Of a stretch of DNA of 64,000 bases, positions 56,352 to 64,000 are shown piece by piece. Below the pieces are notes generated by a model that saw only the letters and a list, made by a program, of their open reading frames with translations, had not been told where the DNA came from and made no database searches. Position 1 is the first letter of the stretch. Each line of letters opens with the position of its first letter. The stretch spans positions 2,976,001 to 3,040,000 of the forward strand of contig NZ_CP154859.1 in the NCBI RefSeq assembly GCF_039614725.1, given 5' to 3'. This DNA is from Thauera sp. JM12B12. Lineage in GTDB: Bacteria; Pseudomonadota; Gammaproteobacteria; Burkholderiales; Rhodocyclaceae. Both the position numbers and the translations under genes were made by a program.

Positions 56352-57125
56352 TCAAACCCCTGCAGCGGCAAAAATCGCCCGCACGCGCTCGAGATCCTCC
56401 TGCGTATCGACACCGGTGGCAGGCGCCTGGGCGAGCTCGAGTACGCGGATGCGGTAACCGTGCCAGAGCGCACGCAACTGCTCGAGCGCCTCCCAGTGCT
56501 CGAGCGGCGACGGTGCAAGCCCGGCGTAGCGCCGCAGAAAGCCGACGCGATAGGCGTACAGGCCCACGTGGCGCAGCATCGGCAGCCCCACCGGGAGCGT
56601 GCGTTCGCCGCCGCCCCACGCGTCGCGCGCCCACGGAATGGGCGCGCGGGAAAAGTACAGGGCACGCCCGTCGGCGTCGCACACCACCTTGACCACGTTC
56701 GGGTTGAAGACCTCGGCCGGGTCATGGATGGCGTGGGCGGCGGTGGCGATCGCGGCCTCGCCGTCCTCGGCGAGCGCCTGCGCCACCGCGGCGACGATCG
56801 CCGGGTCGATCAGCGGTTCGTCGCCCTGCACGTTCACCACGATGTCCTCGTCCGCCCAGCCGCGCGCCGCGGCGACCTCGGCCAGGCGATCGGTACCGCT
56901 CGGATGGTCGGGGCGGGTCATCACGACCGCGGCACCGGCGGCCTGCACGGCATCGCGCACGGCCTCGTGGTCGGTGGCGACCCAGATCTCGCCCGCGCCG
57001 GCCGACTGCACGCGCTCGAGCACGCGCACGATCATCGGCTTGCCGCCGATATCGGCCAGAGGCTTGGCCGGCAGGCGGGTCGAGGCGTAGCGCGCCGGGA
57101 TGACGATGCGGAAGGCGGCAGCCAT
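56352..57125 (-). CDS. kdsB: CMP-KDO synthetase
   Basis: A 257-residue 3-deoxy-manno-octulosonate cytidylyltransferase, which activates KDO for lipopolysaccharide core. Motifs: [28 protein letters not shown], and [11 protein letters not shown]. The ATG at 57125 follows the Trm112-like stop by eight bases; the longer frame to 57287 overlaps that gene in another frame and is not conserved. Confidence 0.97.
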   Translation of the reverse strand: MAAAFRIVIPARYASTRLPAKPLADIGGKPMIVRVLERVQSAGAGEIWVATDHEAVRDAVQAAGAAVVMTRPDHPSGTDRLAEVAAARGWADEDIVVNVQGDEPLIDPAIVAAVAQALAEDGEAAIATAAHAIHDPAEVFNPNVVKVVCDADGRALYFSRAPIPWARDAWGGGERTLPVGLPMLRHVGLYAYRVGFLRRYAGLAPSPLEHWEALEQLRALWHGYRIRVLELAQAPATGVDTQEDLERVRAIFAAAGV

Positions 57126-57133
57126 GGCGCGGC

Positions 57134-57325
57134 TCACTTGCGCAGCGCGTCGACTTCCTCGGCGCTCAGGCTGCGCGCCTCCTCGTCCAGCATGACCGGG
57201 ATGCCGTCGCGGATCGGATAGGCCAGGCGGTCGGCCTTGCACACCAGCTCCTGCTCGTCCTTCAGGTAGTCGAGCGGCCCCTTGCACAGCGGGCAGACGA
57301 GGATTTCAAGCAGACGTGCGTCCAT
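57134..57325 (-). CDS. ycaR: Trm112/YcaR-family small protein
   Basis: A 63-residue Trm112-like protein: [16 protein letters not shown] and [19 protein letters not shown]. The first Cys pair is present and one more Cys follows. It is regularly encoded between lpxK and kdsB. Its start overlaps the end of lpxK by 20 bases, suggesting translational coupling. Bacterial members are thought to be small adaptor proteins; a specific role is not known. Confidence 0.92.
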   Translation of the reverse strand: MDARLLEILVCPLCKGPLDYLKDEQELVCKADRLAYPIRDGIPVMLDEEARSLSAEEVDALRK

Positions 57326-58313
57326 CTTCGAGTTTCTCCAGGATGCGTTCGGCGGCGCCGGGGCCGATCTGCGCCCGCACCGGGTATTCCCAGCAATCAG
57401 CAGGCGCGAAAGGCGCGCATTTTACCGCATCCTTGGCGGTCATCAGGATCGGCAGCGCGTCTTCGAAGGCGAGATCCGCAGCCTTGAAGCGATGATGGTC
57501 GGGGAAGGGGTGCGGAATCACCTCGATGCCCTCGGCGGCGAGCTGATCGAAGAAGCGCTGCGGCCGTCCGATCCCGGCCACCGCATGCGCCCGCTGCCCG
57601 CGCAGTTCGCCTGCCGGACGCTGCCGCGCCGGGTCGACGAGCGCGCGCAGCGCCCCGCCCTGCAACTGCATCGCGTACGCCGGGACGGTGCCGAGCAGCG
57701 CTTGCAAGCGCGCCGACAGCGGCCCGTGGGCGATCACCAGATCGACCTCGCCCAAGCGTGCCAGCGGCTCGCGCAGCGGCCCCGCAGGCAACAGCAGTCC
57801 GTTTCCCAGCGTCGCCTCATCCACCACCGCGATCTCGATGTCCCGCGCCAGCCGGTAATGCTGCATGCCGTCGTCGGCAATGAGCACATCGCACCCGGGA
57901 TGGTGACGCAGCAGCTCGCGCGCCGCCGCCGGCCGGTCGCGGCCGATGACGAGCGGGCATGCGGTCAGCCGGGCGAGCAATACCGGCTCGTCGCCGTACT
58001 GCGCGGGATCGCCGTCGGCGGGCACCATGGCCACCGCGCCCTGCGCGCTGAGCCGGCCGCCATGGCCGCGGCTGACGATGCCGGGCCGATGGCCTGCCTC
58101 GCGCAGCACGCCGGCCAGCCAGTCGACCACCGGCGTCTTGCCGCTGCCGCCCACCGCGATGTTGCCGACCACGATCACAGGAACCGGCAGCCGCTGCCGT
58201 TGAAGACGAGCGCGCCGGCGGGCAGCGAGCGCGCCGAACAGCCAGGAGAGGGGGCGCAGCAGTTGGGCGAGCGCGCCGCGGCGCTGCCAGAACGCGGGCG
58301 CGCGGGCCGCCAT
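57306..58313 (-). CDS. lpxK: tetraacyldisaccharide 4'-kinase
   Basis: A 335-residue lipid A kinase at the inner membrane. An N-terminal amphipathic/membrane segment precedes the P-loop [11 protein letters not shown] (about 51-61), SRGHGG, the [12 protein letters not shown] motif and PFPDHHRF. It adds the 4'-phosphate to the lipid A precursor. It lies ten bases after exbD, in a run with kdsB, so lipopolysaccharide genes are grouped here. Confidence 0.97.
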   Translation of the reverse strand: MAARAPAFWQRRGALAQLLRPLSWLFGALAARRRARLQRQRLPVPVIVVGNIAVGGSGKTPVVDWLAGVLREAGHRPGIVSRGHGGRLSAQGAVAMVPADGDPAQYGDEPVLLARLTACPLVIGRDRPAAARELLRHHPGCDVLIADDGMQHYRLARDIEIAVVDEATLGNGLLLPAGPLREPLARLGEVDLVIAHGPLSARLQALLGTVPAYAMQLQGGALRALVDPARQRPAGELRGQRAHAVAGIGRPQRFFDQLAAEGIEVIPHPFPDHHRFKAADLAFEDALPILMTAKDAVKCAPFAPADCWEYPVRAQIGPGAAERILEKLEDGRTSA

Positions 58314-58323
58314 GCTCAGCGCA

Positions 58324-58749
58324 TCACTGTGCGGGCGCCTGGGTGGCGAAGGTGATGTGCGGCAGGCCGGCGCGCTGTGCCGCCTGCATCACGTCCACAA
58401 CACTCTGGTGTGCGGCCCGGGCGTCGGCGTTGATGACGATCACCGGCGGCTCGCCGGCCTGCGCCGGGACGGCCTTGCCGAGCGCAGCGGCAATCGCGTC
58501 GATGTTGCGCTCGCCCACCGGCTGCCGGTTGACCAGCACCTCGCCGGCAGCGGTCACGGCGACGACGATCTCCTCGGAGACCGACTCGCTGCCCTCGGAC
58601 TCGGCGGTCGGCAGGTTGATCTCCAGTCCGGAGACCTTGGAGAAGGTGGTCGTCAGCATCAGGAAGATGATGATCACCAGCACCACGTCGATGAGCGGGA
58701 TCATGTTGATCTCCGGCTCCTCGTTGCGGCTGCCGCGGCGGAAGTTCAT
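58324..58749 (-). CDS. exbD: ExbD/TolR-family protein
   Basis: A 141-residue inner-membrane protein with one helix (INMIPLIDVVLVIIIFLML) carrying the essential Asp of the ExbD/TolR proton path, then a periplasmic domain. With the ExbB-like protein encoded 11 bases upstream it forms a proton-driven motor. In betaproteobacteria this pair next to lpxK is common; whether it serves TonB transport or lipid transfer is not settled. No tonB gene is adjacent. Confidence 0.93.
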   Translation of the reverse strand: MNFRRGSRNEEPEINMIPLIDVVLVIIIFLMLTTTFSKVSGLEINLPTAESEGSESVSEEIVVAVTAAGEVLVNRQPVGERNIDAIAAALGKAVPAQAGEPPVIVINADARAAHQSVVDVMQAAQRAGLPHITFATQAPAQ

Positions 58750-58760
58750 CGCTCAGTCCC

Positions 58761-59369
58761 TCAGGCCCGGCGCTCGCCGTGGGCAACCTCGACGAGCTTG
58801 ATCGCCTGCTGCTCCATGTCGATCACGAAGCTGTCGATGAGCGCACGGAAGTGGCGCCAGAAGATCATCGCCGGAATCGCGATGATCAGGCCCAGCCCGG
58901 TGGTGTACAGCGCGATCGAGATGCCCTGCGCGAGCTGGGCGGGATTGGCGCCGCTCACGCCCTGCGAGGCGAAGATGTCGATCATGCCGATGATGGTGCC
59001 GAGCAGCCCCATCAGCGGGCTGATCGCCGCGATGGTGCCGAGCGTGGTCAGGAAGCGCTCGAGCTCATGGACGACGGCGCGCCCGGTCTCCTCGATCGCC
59101 TCCTTCATCACCTCGCGCGTGCTGTTCACATTGCGCAAGCCTGCGGCGAGCACCCGCCCGAGCGGCGAATGATGCGCGACGCGCTCGATCATCTCGGGCG
59201 AGGCTCCGCCCTCGCGCAGGTCGCGGAGCACGTTGTCGAGCAGCCCGGTCGGGGCCACGCGGACGCGCCGCAGACTGATCGAGCGCTCGATGATCAGCGC
59301 CACCGCAATGACCGATGCCAGAATCAGGGGCCAGATCGGCCAGCCAACGGCCTGAATGATCGCGAACAC
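58761..59369 (-). CDS. exbB: ExbB/TolQ/MotA-family proton channel protein
   Basis: A 202-residue membrane protein with three helices: an N-terminal one (WPIWPLILASVIAVALII) and two later ones around LTTLGTIAAISPLMGLLGTIIGMIDIF and TTGLGLIIAIPAMIFW, the MotA/TolQ/ExbB signature. The GTG at 59369 is preferred because AGAGG lies nine bases before it; a TTG three codons upstream (59378) abuts the same ribosome site. First gene of the exbB-exbD-lpxK-ycaR-kdsB-adk run. Confidence 0.93.
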   Translation of the reverse strand: MFAIIQAVGWPIWPLILASVIAVALIIERSISLRRVRVAPTGLLDNVLRDLREGGASPEMIERVAHHSPLGRVLAAGLRNVNSTREVMKEAIEETGRAVVHELERFLTTLGTIAAISPLMGLLGTIIGMIDIFASQGVSGANPAQLAQGISIALYTTGLGLIIAIPAMIFWRHFRALIDSFVIDMEQQAIKLVEVAHGERRA

Positions 59370-59506
59370 GCGCGGCAACCTCTTGCGGATAAAGGCGAGA
59401 CTCTAGCGCCGCGACCGGGGCGCCGGCAAGCCGGCGCATTCGCCTCCGCCTCTTCGCACCTGCCGCCCCCGCCCCGCAAGGGATCCAGCCAGCAATCCAC
59501 AGAAGC

Positions 59507-59515
59507 TGTGGATAA
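59507..59515 (-). promoter_or_regulatory. DnaA-box-like sequence
   Basis: TGTGGATAA is the perfect complement of the DnaA box TTATCCACA and forms part of the inverted repeat CCACAG-AAG-CTGTGG (59497-59511). A single box in the exbB/xseA gap; it need not be functional. Confidence 0.3.
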
Positions 59516-59586
59516 GTTTGTGGGCAGTTTCGGGATGTGGCCCGCAATCCTTGCTGCGGCGCGCCTTCGGACACTCCGATGAAAAA

Positions 59587-59614
59587 TTGTGCAACATTTT
59601 AAATCCTTTAAAAT
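59587..59614 (+). promoter_or_regulatory. candidate sigma-70 promoter of xseA
   Basis: TTGTGC (59587-59592), 16-base spacer, TAAAAT (59609-59614) in a locally A/T-rich stretch, about 94 bases before the xseA start. Confidence 0.5.
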
Positions 59615-59707
59615 CATGAACTTGCAAAACAACCCCTTATTCGTCAAGGACTTGCGCAAATCCTCTTGACAGGCTCGACCGTCTGTGGATTCCGCTACAA
59701 TCCGCCC

Positions 59708-61093
59708 ATGCCTGCCACCCCATTCGCGCCTGGCGCCGCCGCCACCGACAGCACGTTCTGCGCACCGCCTCCGGTACTCAGCGTCTCCGCACTCAACCGC
59801 ATGGCGCGCGAGGCGCTCGAAGCGGCCCTGCCACTGCTCTGGGTGGGCGGCGAGATCTCCAATCTCACCCGCGCAGCCTCGGGGCACCTTTATTTCACCC
59901 TCAAGGACGCGAATGCCCAGGTACGTTGCGCGATGTGGCGCAACCGTGCGCAGCTGCTCGCCTTCCGGCCCGAGAATGGCATGCGCGTCGACGCGCGGGC
60001 GCTGGCGACGCTTTACGAGGCGCGCGGCGACTACCAGCTCAACATCGAAACGCTGCGCCCGGCGGGTATCGGCGACCTGTTCGAAGCCTTCAACCAACTG
60101 AAGACGAAACTCGCCGCCGAAGGTCTTTTCGACCCTGCCCGACGCCGCCCGCTGCCGCGCTTTCCCCGCGCCGTGGGCGTCATCACTTCGCCCCAGGCGG
60201 CGGCGCTGCGCGACGTGCTGGTGACCCTGGGCCGGCGCGCGCCGCACCTGCCCGTCGTGCTCTACCCCGCGCCGGTGCAGGGCAGCGATGCCGCGGGACG
60301 CCTGGTGGCCGCGATCCGTGAGGCCGGGCGGCGGGCCATGATCGACGGCGTCGACCTGCTCGTGCTCGTGCGCGGAGGGGGCAGCATCGAGGACCTGTGG
60401 CCCTTCAATGACGAAGGCCTCGCCCGCGCGCTGCGCGCCTGCCCGCTGCCGGTCGTGTGCGGGGTCGGTCACGAGACCGACGTCACCATCGCGGACTTCG
60501 CCGCCGACCTGCGTGCGCCGACGCCGACCGGGGCTGCCGAGCTTGCCAGCGCCGGCTGGCACGCCGCGCGCGGCGAGCTCGCCGTGCTCCAGCCGCGGCT
60601 GCAGCGGGCGCTCGAACGCCGCCTCGAAGGTCTCGCCCAGCGCGTCGACCGCGCCAGTCTGCGCCTGCTCCACCCGCGTGAGCGCCTGCGTCGCGAGCGG
60701 ACCACGCTCGAGCGACTCGGCGAGCGCCTGGCCTCGGCGATGGCCCGACGCATGGAGCACGGCGCCCAACGCCTGCTGCGCGCGCAGCTGCGTCTTGCGA
60801 CACGCGCCCCGCAGCCGGCCGCCTCACGCGGCAACGTGGACGCCCTCGGCCATCGGTTGCAGCTCGCGACCGCGAGCCTGCTCGCACGCCAGCAGACACG
60901 GCTATCGGCCCTCGCCGCCCACCTTGAGCACCTTGCCCCGCAGGCCGTCCTGGCACGCGGCTACGCGATCGCGCGTGACGAGCATGGCCGCGTACTGCGC
61001 AGCACCGCCGGGGTGGCCACAGGCGCCGCCGTCAGCGTCGAGCTCGCTGACGGCCGACTCGACACGCGGGTGGTCGGGCACCGTTCCGACTGA
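59708..61093 (+). CDS. xseA: exodeoxyribonuclease VII large subunit
   Basis: A 461-residue subunit of the single-strand exonuclease ExoVII. N-terminal OB-fold (about 15-110; LWVGGEISNL, GHLYFTLKD), catalytic core with VGVITSPQAAALRDV, RGGGSIEDLWPFNDE and GHETDVTIADFAADLRAPTPTGAAEL, then a long coiled-coil region (about 280-400) and a C-terminal segment VLARGYAIARD. The ATG at 59708 starts just before the domain; the longer frame to 59666 runs into the promoter region. The small subunit gene is not seen nearby. Confidence 0.96.
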   Translation: MPATPFAPGAAATDSTFCAPPPVLSVSALNRMAREALEAALPLLWVGGEISNLTRAASGHLYFTLKDANAQVRCAMWRNRAQLLAFRPENGMRVDARALATLYEARGDYQLNIETLRPAGIGDLFEAFNQLKTKLAAEGLFDPARRRPLPRFPRAVGVITSPQAAALRDVLVTLGRRAPHLPVVLYPAPVQGSDAAGRLVAAIREAGRRAMIDGVDLLVLVRGGGSIEDLWPFNDEGLARALRACPLPVVCGVGHETDVTIADFAADLRAPTPTGAAELASAGWHAARGELAVLQPRLQRALERRLEGLAQRVDRASLRLLHPRERLRRERTTLERLGERLASAMARRMEHGAQRLLRAQLRLATRAPQPAASRGNVDALGHRLQLATASLLARQQTRLSALAAHLEHLAPQAVLARGYAIARDEHGRVLRSTAGVATGAAVSVELADGRLDTRVVGHRSD

Positions 61094-61236
61094 CACGGTT
61101 CGTTGATCGCGTCCGCCAGGCCCTGTCCCGCCTCACCGCCCTTCCAGCACGCGCGGTGTGCGCAGCAGACGCAGCGGGCACCCGTCGCCCCGGTTCCGCA
61201 AAGCGGCCCTCTGGGCTTAACATGCGGGGCGCAACA

Positions 61237-61266
61237 TTGTCTTCGGGTTTCAATCCAGACTAAAAT
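61237..61266 (+). promoter_or_regulatory. candidate sigma-70 promoter of sodB
   Basis: TTGTCT (61237-61242), 18-base spacer, TAAAAT (61261-61266), giving a start near 61273 and a leader of about 50 bases. Confidence 0.5.
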
Positions 61267-61322
61267 AGTCCGGCTTTCCCCAACCCTCAGACAGACAAAT
61301 CGAACAACTCAGGAGAAACCGC

Positions 61323-61907
61323 ATGGAACACACCCTGCCCGCCCTGCCCTATGCCAAGGACGCTCTCGCCCCGCACATCTCGGCCGAGACCCTGGAGTTC
61401 CACTACGGCAAGCACCATCAGGCCTACGTCACCAACCTGAACAACCTGATCAAGGGCACCGAGTACGAGAACCTCGACCTCGAAGCCATCGTCAAGAAGG
61501 CGCCCGCCGGCGGCGTGTATAACAACTCCGCGCAGGTCTGGAACCACACCTTCTTCTGGAACAGCATGTCGCCCAACGGCGGCGGCGAGCCCAGCGGCGC
61601 GCTGGCCGACGCGATCAAGGCCAAGTGGGGCTCGTTCGACGACTTCAAGAAGGCCTTCCAGGCGTCCGCGGTCGGCAACTTCGGTTCCGGCTGGACCTGG
61701 CTGGTCAAGAAGGCCGACGGGTCGGTTGACATCGTCAACATGGGCGCCGCCGGCACCCCGTTGACGACCGGCGACACCGCGCTGCTCTGTATCGACGTGT
61801 GGGAGCACGCCTACTACATCGACTACCGCAACCGTCGCCCGGACTTCGTCGCCACCTTCCTCGACAAGCTGGCCAACTGGGACTTCGCGGCGAAGAACTT
61901 CGCCTGA
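61323..61907 (+). CDS. sodB: superoxide dismutase, iron type
   Basis: A 194-residue cytoplasmic enzyme converting superoxide to peroxide and oxygen. Metal ligands: His in [10 protein letters not shown], His in [10 protein letters not shown], Asp and His in [18 protein letters not shown]. The Gln in the second motif, placed as in E. coli SodB, points to iron. CAGGAG precedes the ATG. It has its own promoter-like sequence and terminator, so it is a single gene. Confidence 0.97.
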   Translation: MEHTLPALPYAKDALAPHISAETLEFHYGKHHQAYVTNLNNLIKGTEYENLDLEAIVKKAPAGGVYNNSAQVWNHTFFWNSMSPNGGGEPSGALADAIKAKWGSFDDFKKAFQASAVGNFGSGWTWLVKKADGSVDIVNMGAAGTPLTTGDTALLCIDVWEHAYYIDYRNRRPDFVATFLDKLANWDFAAKNFA

Positions 61908-61943
61908 TTCCCGGCGCCGGTCGTGAGACCGGCGGCAGCATTG

Positions 61944-61976
61944 CGAAAGCGACCCGCGTGGTCGCTTTCGTGTTTT
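61944..61976 (+). terminator. terminator of sodB
   Basis: CGAAAGCGACC-CGCGT-GGTCGCTTTCG followed by TGTTTT, 37 bases after the sodB stop codon. Confidence 0.9.
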
Positions 61977-62067
61977 CTGGCGTCGCCGTTCCAACGCAGC
62001 CTGTCGTCGACAGGCTTGCTGGCGCGCCCTTGGCCACGCGCTGGCCGCGCCACCGACGACTCGCCGC

Positions 62068-62868
62068 ATGCTCGACATCCTCTACCGCGACGACTGGCTG
62101 ATCGCGATCCACAAGCCTTCCGGCCTGCTCGTGCACCGCAGCCCGATCGCGGCACACGAGGAACGCTTCGCGGTGCAGCTGCTGCGCGACCAGATCGGCC
62201 AGCGCGTCTATCCCGCCCACCGCCTCGATCGGGGCACCTCGGGCGTGCTGCTGTTCGCGCTCCAGCGCGAGGTCGCGCGCACGCTGGCGCAGCGCTTCGA
62301 GTCGCAGGCGGTGGACAAGCGCTATCTGGCGATCGTGCGCGGCCATCCTGCCGAGAACGGCGTGATCGATCACGCACTGGTGCGCCGGCTCGACCCGGTG
62401 GAAGTGCGCCGCGGCAAAGGCGCCGGCGCACGCGATGCGCTCCCGGAGGACCTCGACGAGGGCGATGCGATGGACGCTGCGGACCCGGTCATGGAGCCGG
62501 TCGCCCAGCCCGCGCGCACCCGCTTCCGCCGCCTCGCGACGGTGGAACTGCCGCATGCGGTCGACCGCTATCCGACCAGCCGCTACGCACTCGTCGAACT
62601 CTTCCCCGAGACCGGCCGTCGCCACCAGTTGCGCCGCCACCTGAAGCACATCGCCCACCCGATCATCGGCGACGCCACCTACGGCAAGGGCCGCCACAAC
62701 CGCCTGTTCCAGGACCTCTTCGGCAGCCACCGTCTGCTGCTGGCCTGCACCCGGCTGGCGCTGGCGCATCCGGTGACAAAGGCGCCGCTGGAGATCGTGG
62801 CGCCGGTGGCGGAGGATTTTGGGAGCGTCGCTGCTGCGCTTGGCTGGACCAAGCAGCCCGGCTCGTAG
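62068..62868 (+). CDS. truC: tRNA pseudouridine(65) synthase TruC
   Basis: A 266-residue RluA-family pseudouridine synthase. Catalytic Asp in HRLDRGTSGVLL (about 53), LDILYRDDWLIAIHKPSG start, GRRHQLRRHLKHIAHPIIGD. It follows E. coli TruC along its length, which modifies U65 of tRNA-Ile and tRNA-Asp. An insertion of about 15 residues rich in Asp/Glu lies near 125-145. Single gene after sodB. Confidence 0.9.
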   Translation: MLDILYRDDWLIAIHKPSGLLVHRSPIAAHEERFAVQLLRDQIGQRVYPAHRLDRGTSGVLLFALQREVARTLAQRFESQAVDKRYLAIVRGHPAENGVIDHALVRRLDPVEVRRGKGAGARDALPEDLDEGDAMDAADPVMEPVAQPARTRFRRLATVELPHAVDRYPTSRYALVELFPETGRRHQLRRHLKHIAHPIIGDATYGKGRHNRLFQDLFGSHRLLLACTRLALAHPVTKAPLEIVAPVAEDFGSVAAALGWTKQPGS

Positions 62869-62921
62869 CATGTTGGGGCGCAGGCAACCACCCTCTGCGA
62901 CCCGCCCTCTGCGCCCCGCCG

Positions 62922-63007
62922 GGGACGCGCGGGGTATTCCTTCCGGGGCTGCGGAACTCGCCCTTCGGGCTCGGACAGTCCTCGCCCCTTCACGAATACC
63001 CCACACA
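62922..63007 (+). repeat. 86-base intergenic repeat, left copy
   Basis: Begins GGGACGCGCGGGGTATTCC and ends CGAATACCCCACACA, so its own ends are inverted (GGGGTATTC/GAATACCCC). The core includes TTCCGGGGCTGCGGAACTCG and CTCGGACAGTCCTCGCCCC. It is nearly identical, in reverse, to 63153-63239. Confidence 0.8.
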
Positions 63008-63152
63008 TCCCCGGCTACCGTGGTCGCCGCTCGACTGTCCTGACACCATCGTGTCTCAAAGCTATGTGGGTTCTGCTGCAAGGGCTCTCGCACACCTTGC
63101 TGTCTTCACGTTCTTTCTGCCTTTGCGTTGAGCTGAACCCTCGATTCCCGGA

Positions 63153-63239
63153 TGCGTGCGGGGTATTCCTGAAGGGGCGAGGACTGTCCGAGCGAAGCGA
63201 GTTCCGCAGCCCCGGAAGGAACACCCCGTGCGCGTCCCT
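63153..63239 (-). repeat. 86-base intergenic repeat, right inverted copy
   Basis: Starts TGCGTGCGGGGTATTCC and contains GAGGACTGTCCGAGCG and GTTCCGCAGCCCCGGAAGG, matching the left copy in the opposite direction with a few mismatches and a four-base difference in the central hairpin. Both copies look like a non-coding mobile or extragenic palindromic element. Confidence 0.8.
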
Positions 63240-63401
63240 CGCGCCAGGCCTGCGAGCAAAGACGGTTGCACCCCAATTCAGAACATCCATCGACGCAAGC
63301 CGGCACATCGCAACACTTTCAAGGCAAAATCCTGGCTTCCCGCCGCCCGCACAGACACCCCCCTGCCAGGGCCCCGTTTCAATGACACTCCAGGTAAGAC
63401 G

Positions 63402-64000
63402 ATGAACCCGCTGCTCCAGGTACGCCAGCACGGCCAGCAGATCTGGCTCGACAACCTCTCCCGCACCCTGCTCAACGACGGCCACCTCGCGCGCTTCATC
63501 GGCGAGGACGGCGTCGCCGGGGTGACCACCAACCCGGCGATCTTCCACAAGGCGATCTCGGGCGGGCGCTACTACGAGGACGATCTCGCCGCGCTCAAGC
63601 AGCGCGACCTGAGCGCCGAAGCGCGCTACGAGGCGCTGGTCGTGCCCGACGTGCAGCGCGCCTGCGATCTGCTCGCGCCGCTGCACCAGGACAGCGGCGG
63701 CAACGCCGGCTACGTGAGCCTCGAGGTCTCGCCCGCCCTCGCCCACGATGCCGACGGCACGTTCGCCGCCGGCCTGCGTCTCAAGGCGGCGGTCGATCGT
63801 CCCAACCTGCTGATCAAGGTCCCCGCCACGACCGCCGGCCTGGACGCGATCGAGCGCCTGATCGGCGCCGGTGTCAGCGTGAACGTGACCCTGATGTTCT
63901 CGCTCGCCCACTGCGAGGCGGTGGCCGAGGCCTACCTGCGCGGGCTGCGCCGCCTGCAGGCTGCGGGTGGCGAGGTGGCGCCGGTGATGTCGGTGGCGAG
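63402..64000 (+). CDS. tal: transaldolase, cut by the window end
   Basis: The first 199 codons of a transaldolase (pentose phosphate pathway; moves a dihydroxyacetone unit between sugar phosphates). It starts MNPLLQVRQHGQQIWLDNLSR; GVTTNPAIFHKAI and the Schiff-base Lys in LLIKVPATTAG are present, with SVNVTLMFSL. The sequence is of the longer type found in actinobacteria and many betaproteobacteria, sometimes fused to glucose-6-phosphate isomerase; whether this one is fused cannot be seen. AGG lies eight bases before the ATG. Confidence 0.95.
   Translation, partial: MNPLLQVRQHGQQIWLDNLSRTLLNDGHLARFIGEDGVAGVTTNPAIFHKAISGGRYYEDDLAALKQRDLSAEARYEALVVPDVQRACDLLAPLHQDSGGNAGYVSLEVSPALAHDADGTFAAGLRLKAAVDRPNLLIKVPATTAGLDAIERLIGAGVSVNVTLMFSLAHCEAVAEAYLRGLRRLQAAGGEVAPVMSVA

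Larger units (their letters stand above)
62869..63401. other. intergenic region before tal, holding an inverted repeat pair
   Basis: 533 bases without a recognisable gene. It contains two inverted copies of a repeat (next entries), a 145-base segment between them with no known feature, and the leader of the transaldolase gene (AGGTAAGACG before its ATG). Several open frames here are chance products of GC-rich sequence. Confidence 0.6.

Noticed and set aside
59497..59515. A replication origin suggested by the DnaA box and palindrome
   Set aside because: A single box, no AT-rich unwinding region, and no dnaA, dnaN, parAB or gidA genes nearby.

Overview
The window is high-GC DNA (rRNA region and one surface-protein gene aside) from a betaproteobacterium, most likely Rhodocyclales (Thauera/Azoarcus/Zoogloea group). 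This is inferred from the exosortase/PEP-CTERM regulators PrsK-PrsR-PrsT, the exbB-exbD-lpxK-ycaR-kdsB-adk gene order, gcvTHP behind a tandem glycine riboswitch, and an rrn operon with Ile and Ala tRNAs in the spacer. No phage, plasmid, CRISPR or intact insertion sequence was seen. It reads as chromosome with housekeeping blocks and surface-polysaccharide blocks.

Layout. 0-6.8 kb: proB, then a minus-strand envelope cassette (LolA-like periplasmic protein, outer-membrane barrel, RND/MMPL exporter) and an orphan ThiF-type E1 enzyme. 7-11.7 kb: a PEP-CTERM protein behind a good sigma-54 promoter, then three diverged paralogues of the exosortase-associated, LuxI-like acyltransferase and a SAM methyltransferase. 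11.7-16 kb: prpE, a receiver protein with a dead GGDEF domain, and an AcuI-type reductase. 16-25 kb: HDOD protein, MFS permease, LemA and a GIDE/EF-hand partner, a REP pair, Uup, a membrane protein of the so-called site-specific recombinase family, tRNA-Arg(CCU) and a HAD phosphatase. 25-36 kb: the XrtA/PEP-CTERM exopolysaccharide block (sugar-phosphate transferase, PrsK, PrsR, PrsT, nucleotide-sugar dehydrogenase, lytic transglycosylase, serine protease), probably mostly one operon. 36-43 kb: a MaoC hydratase and a complete minus-strand rrn operon with two promoters, boxA and terminator. 43-47.7 kb: riboswitch-gcvT-gcvH-gcvP. 47.8-54 kb: an NdvC/NdvB-like beta-glucan pair and a DASS anion transporter. 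54-59.4 kb: phosphofructokinase, adk, kdsB, ycaR-like, lpxK, exbD, exbB. 59.7-64 kb: xseA, sodB, truC, an inverted pair of roughly 86-bp repeats, and the start of a transaldolase gene cut by the window end.

How the parts fit. PrsR is a sigma-54 activator and PrsK its kinase. The PEP-CTERM gene at 7 kb has a GG-N10-GC promoter preceded by two similar palindromes 53 bp apart, which fits direct PrsR control over 24 kb away. The three acyltransferases keep the residue pattern of LuxI-type acyl-homoserine-lactone synthases and one is translationally coupled to a methyltransferase. This is the most promising uncharacterised system in the window: a possible small acylated signal or modification tied to exosortase-dependent surface assembly. 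The NdvB/NdvC pair adds a second, separate glucan pathway.
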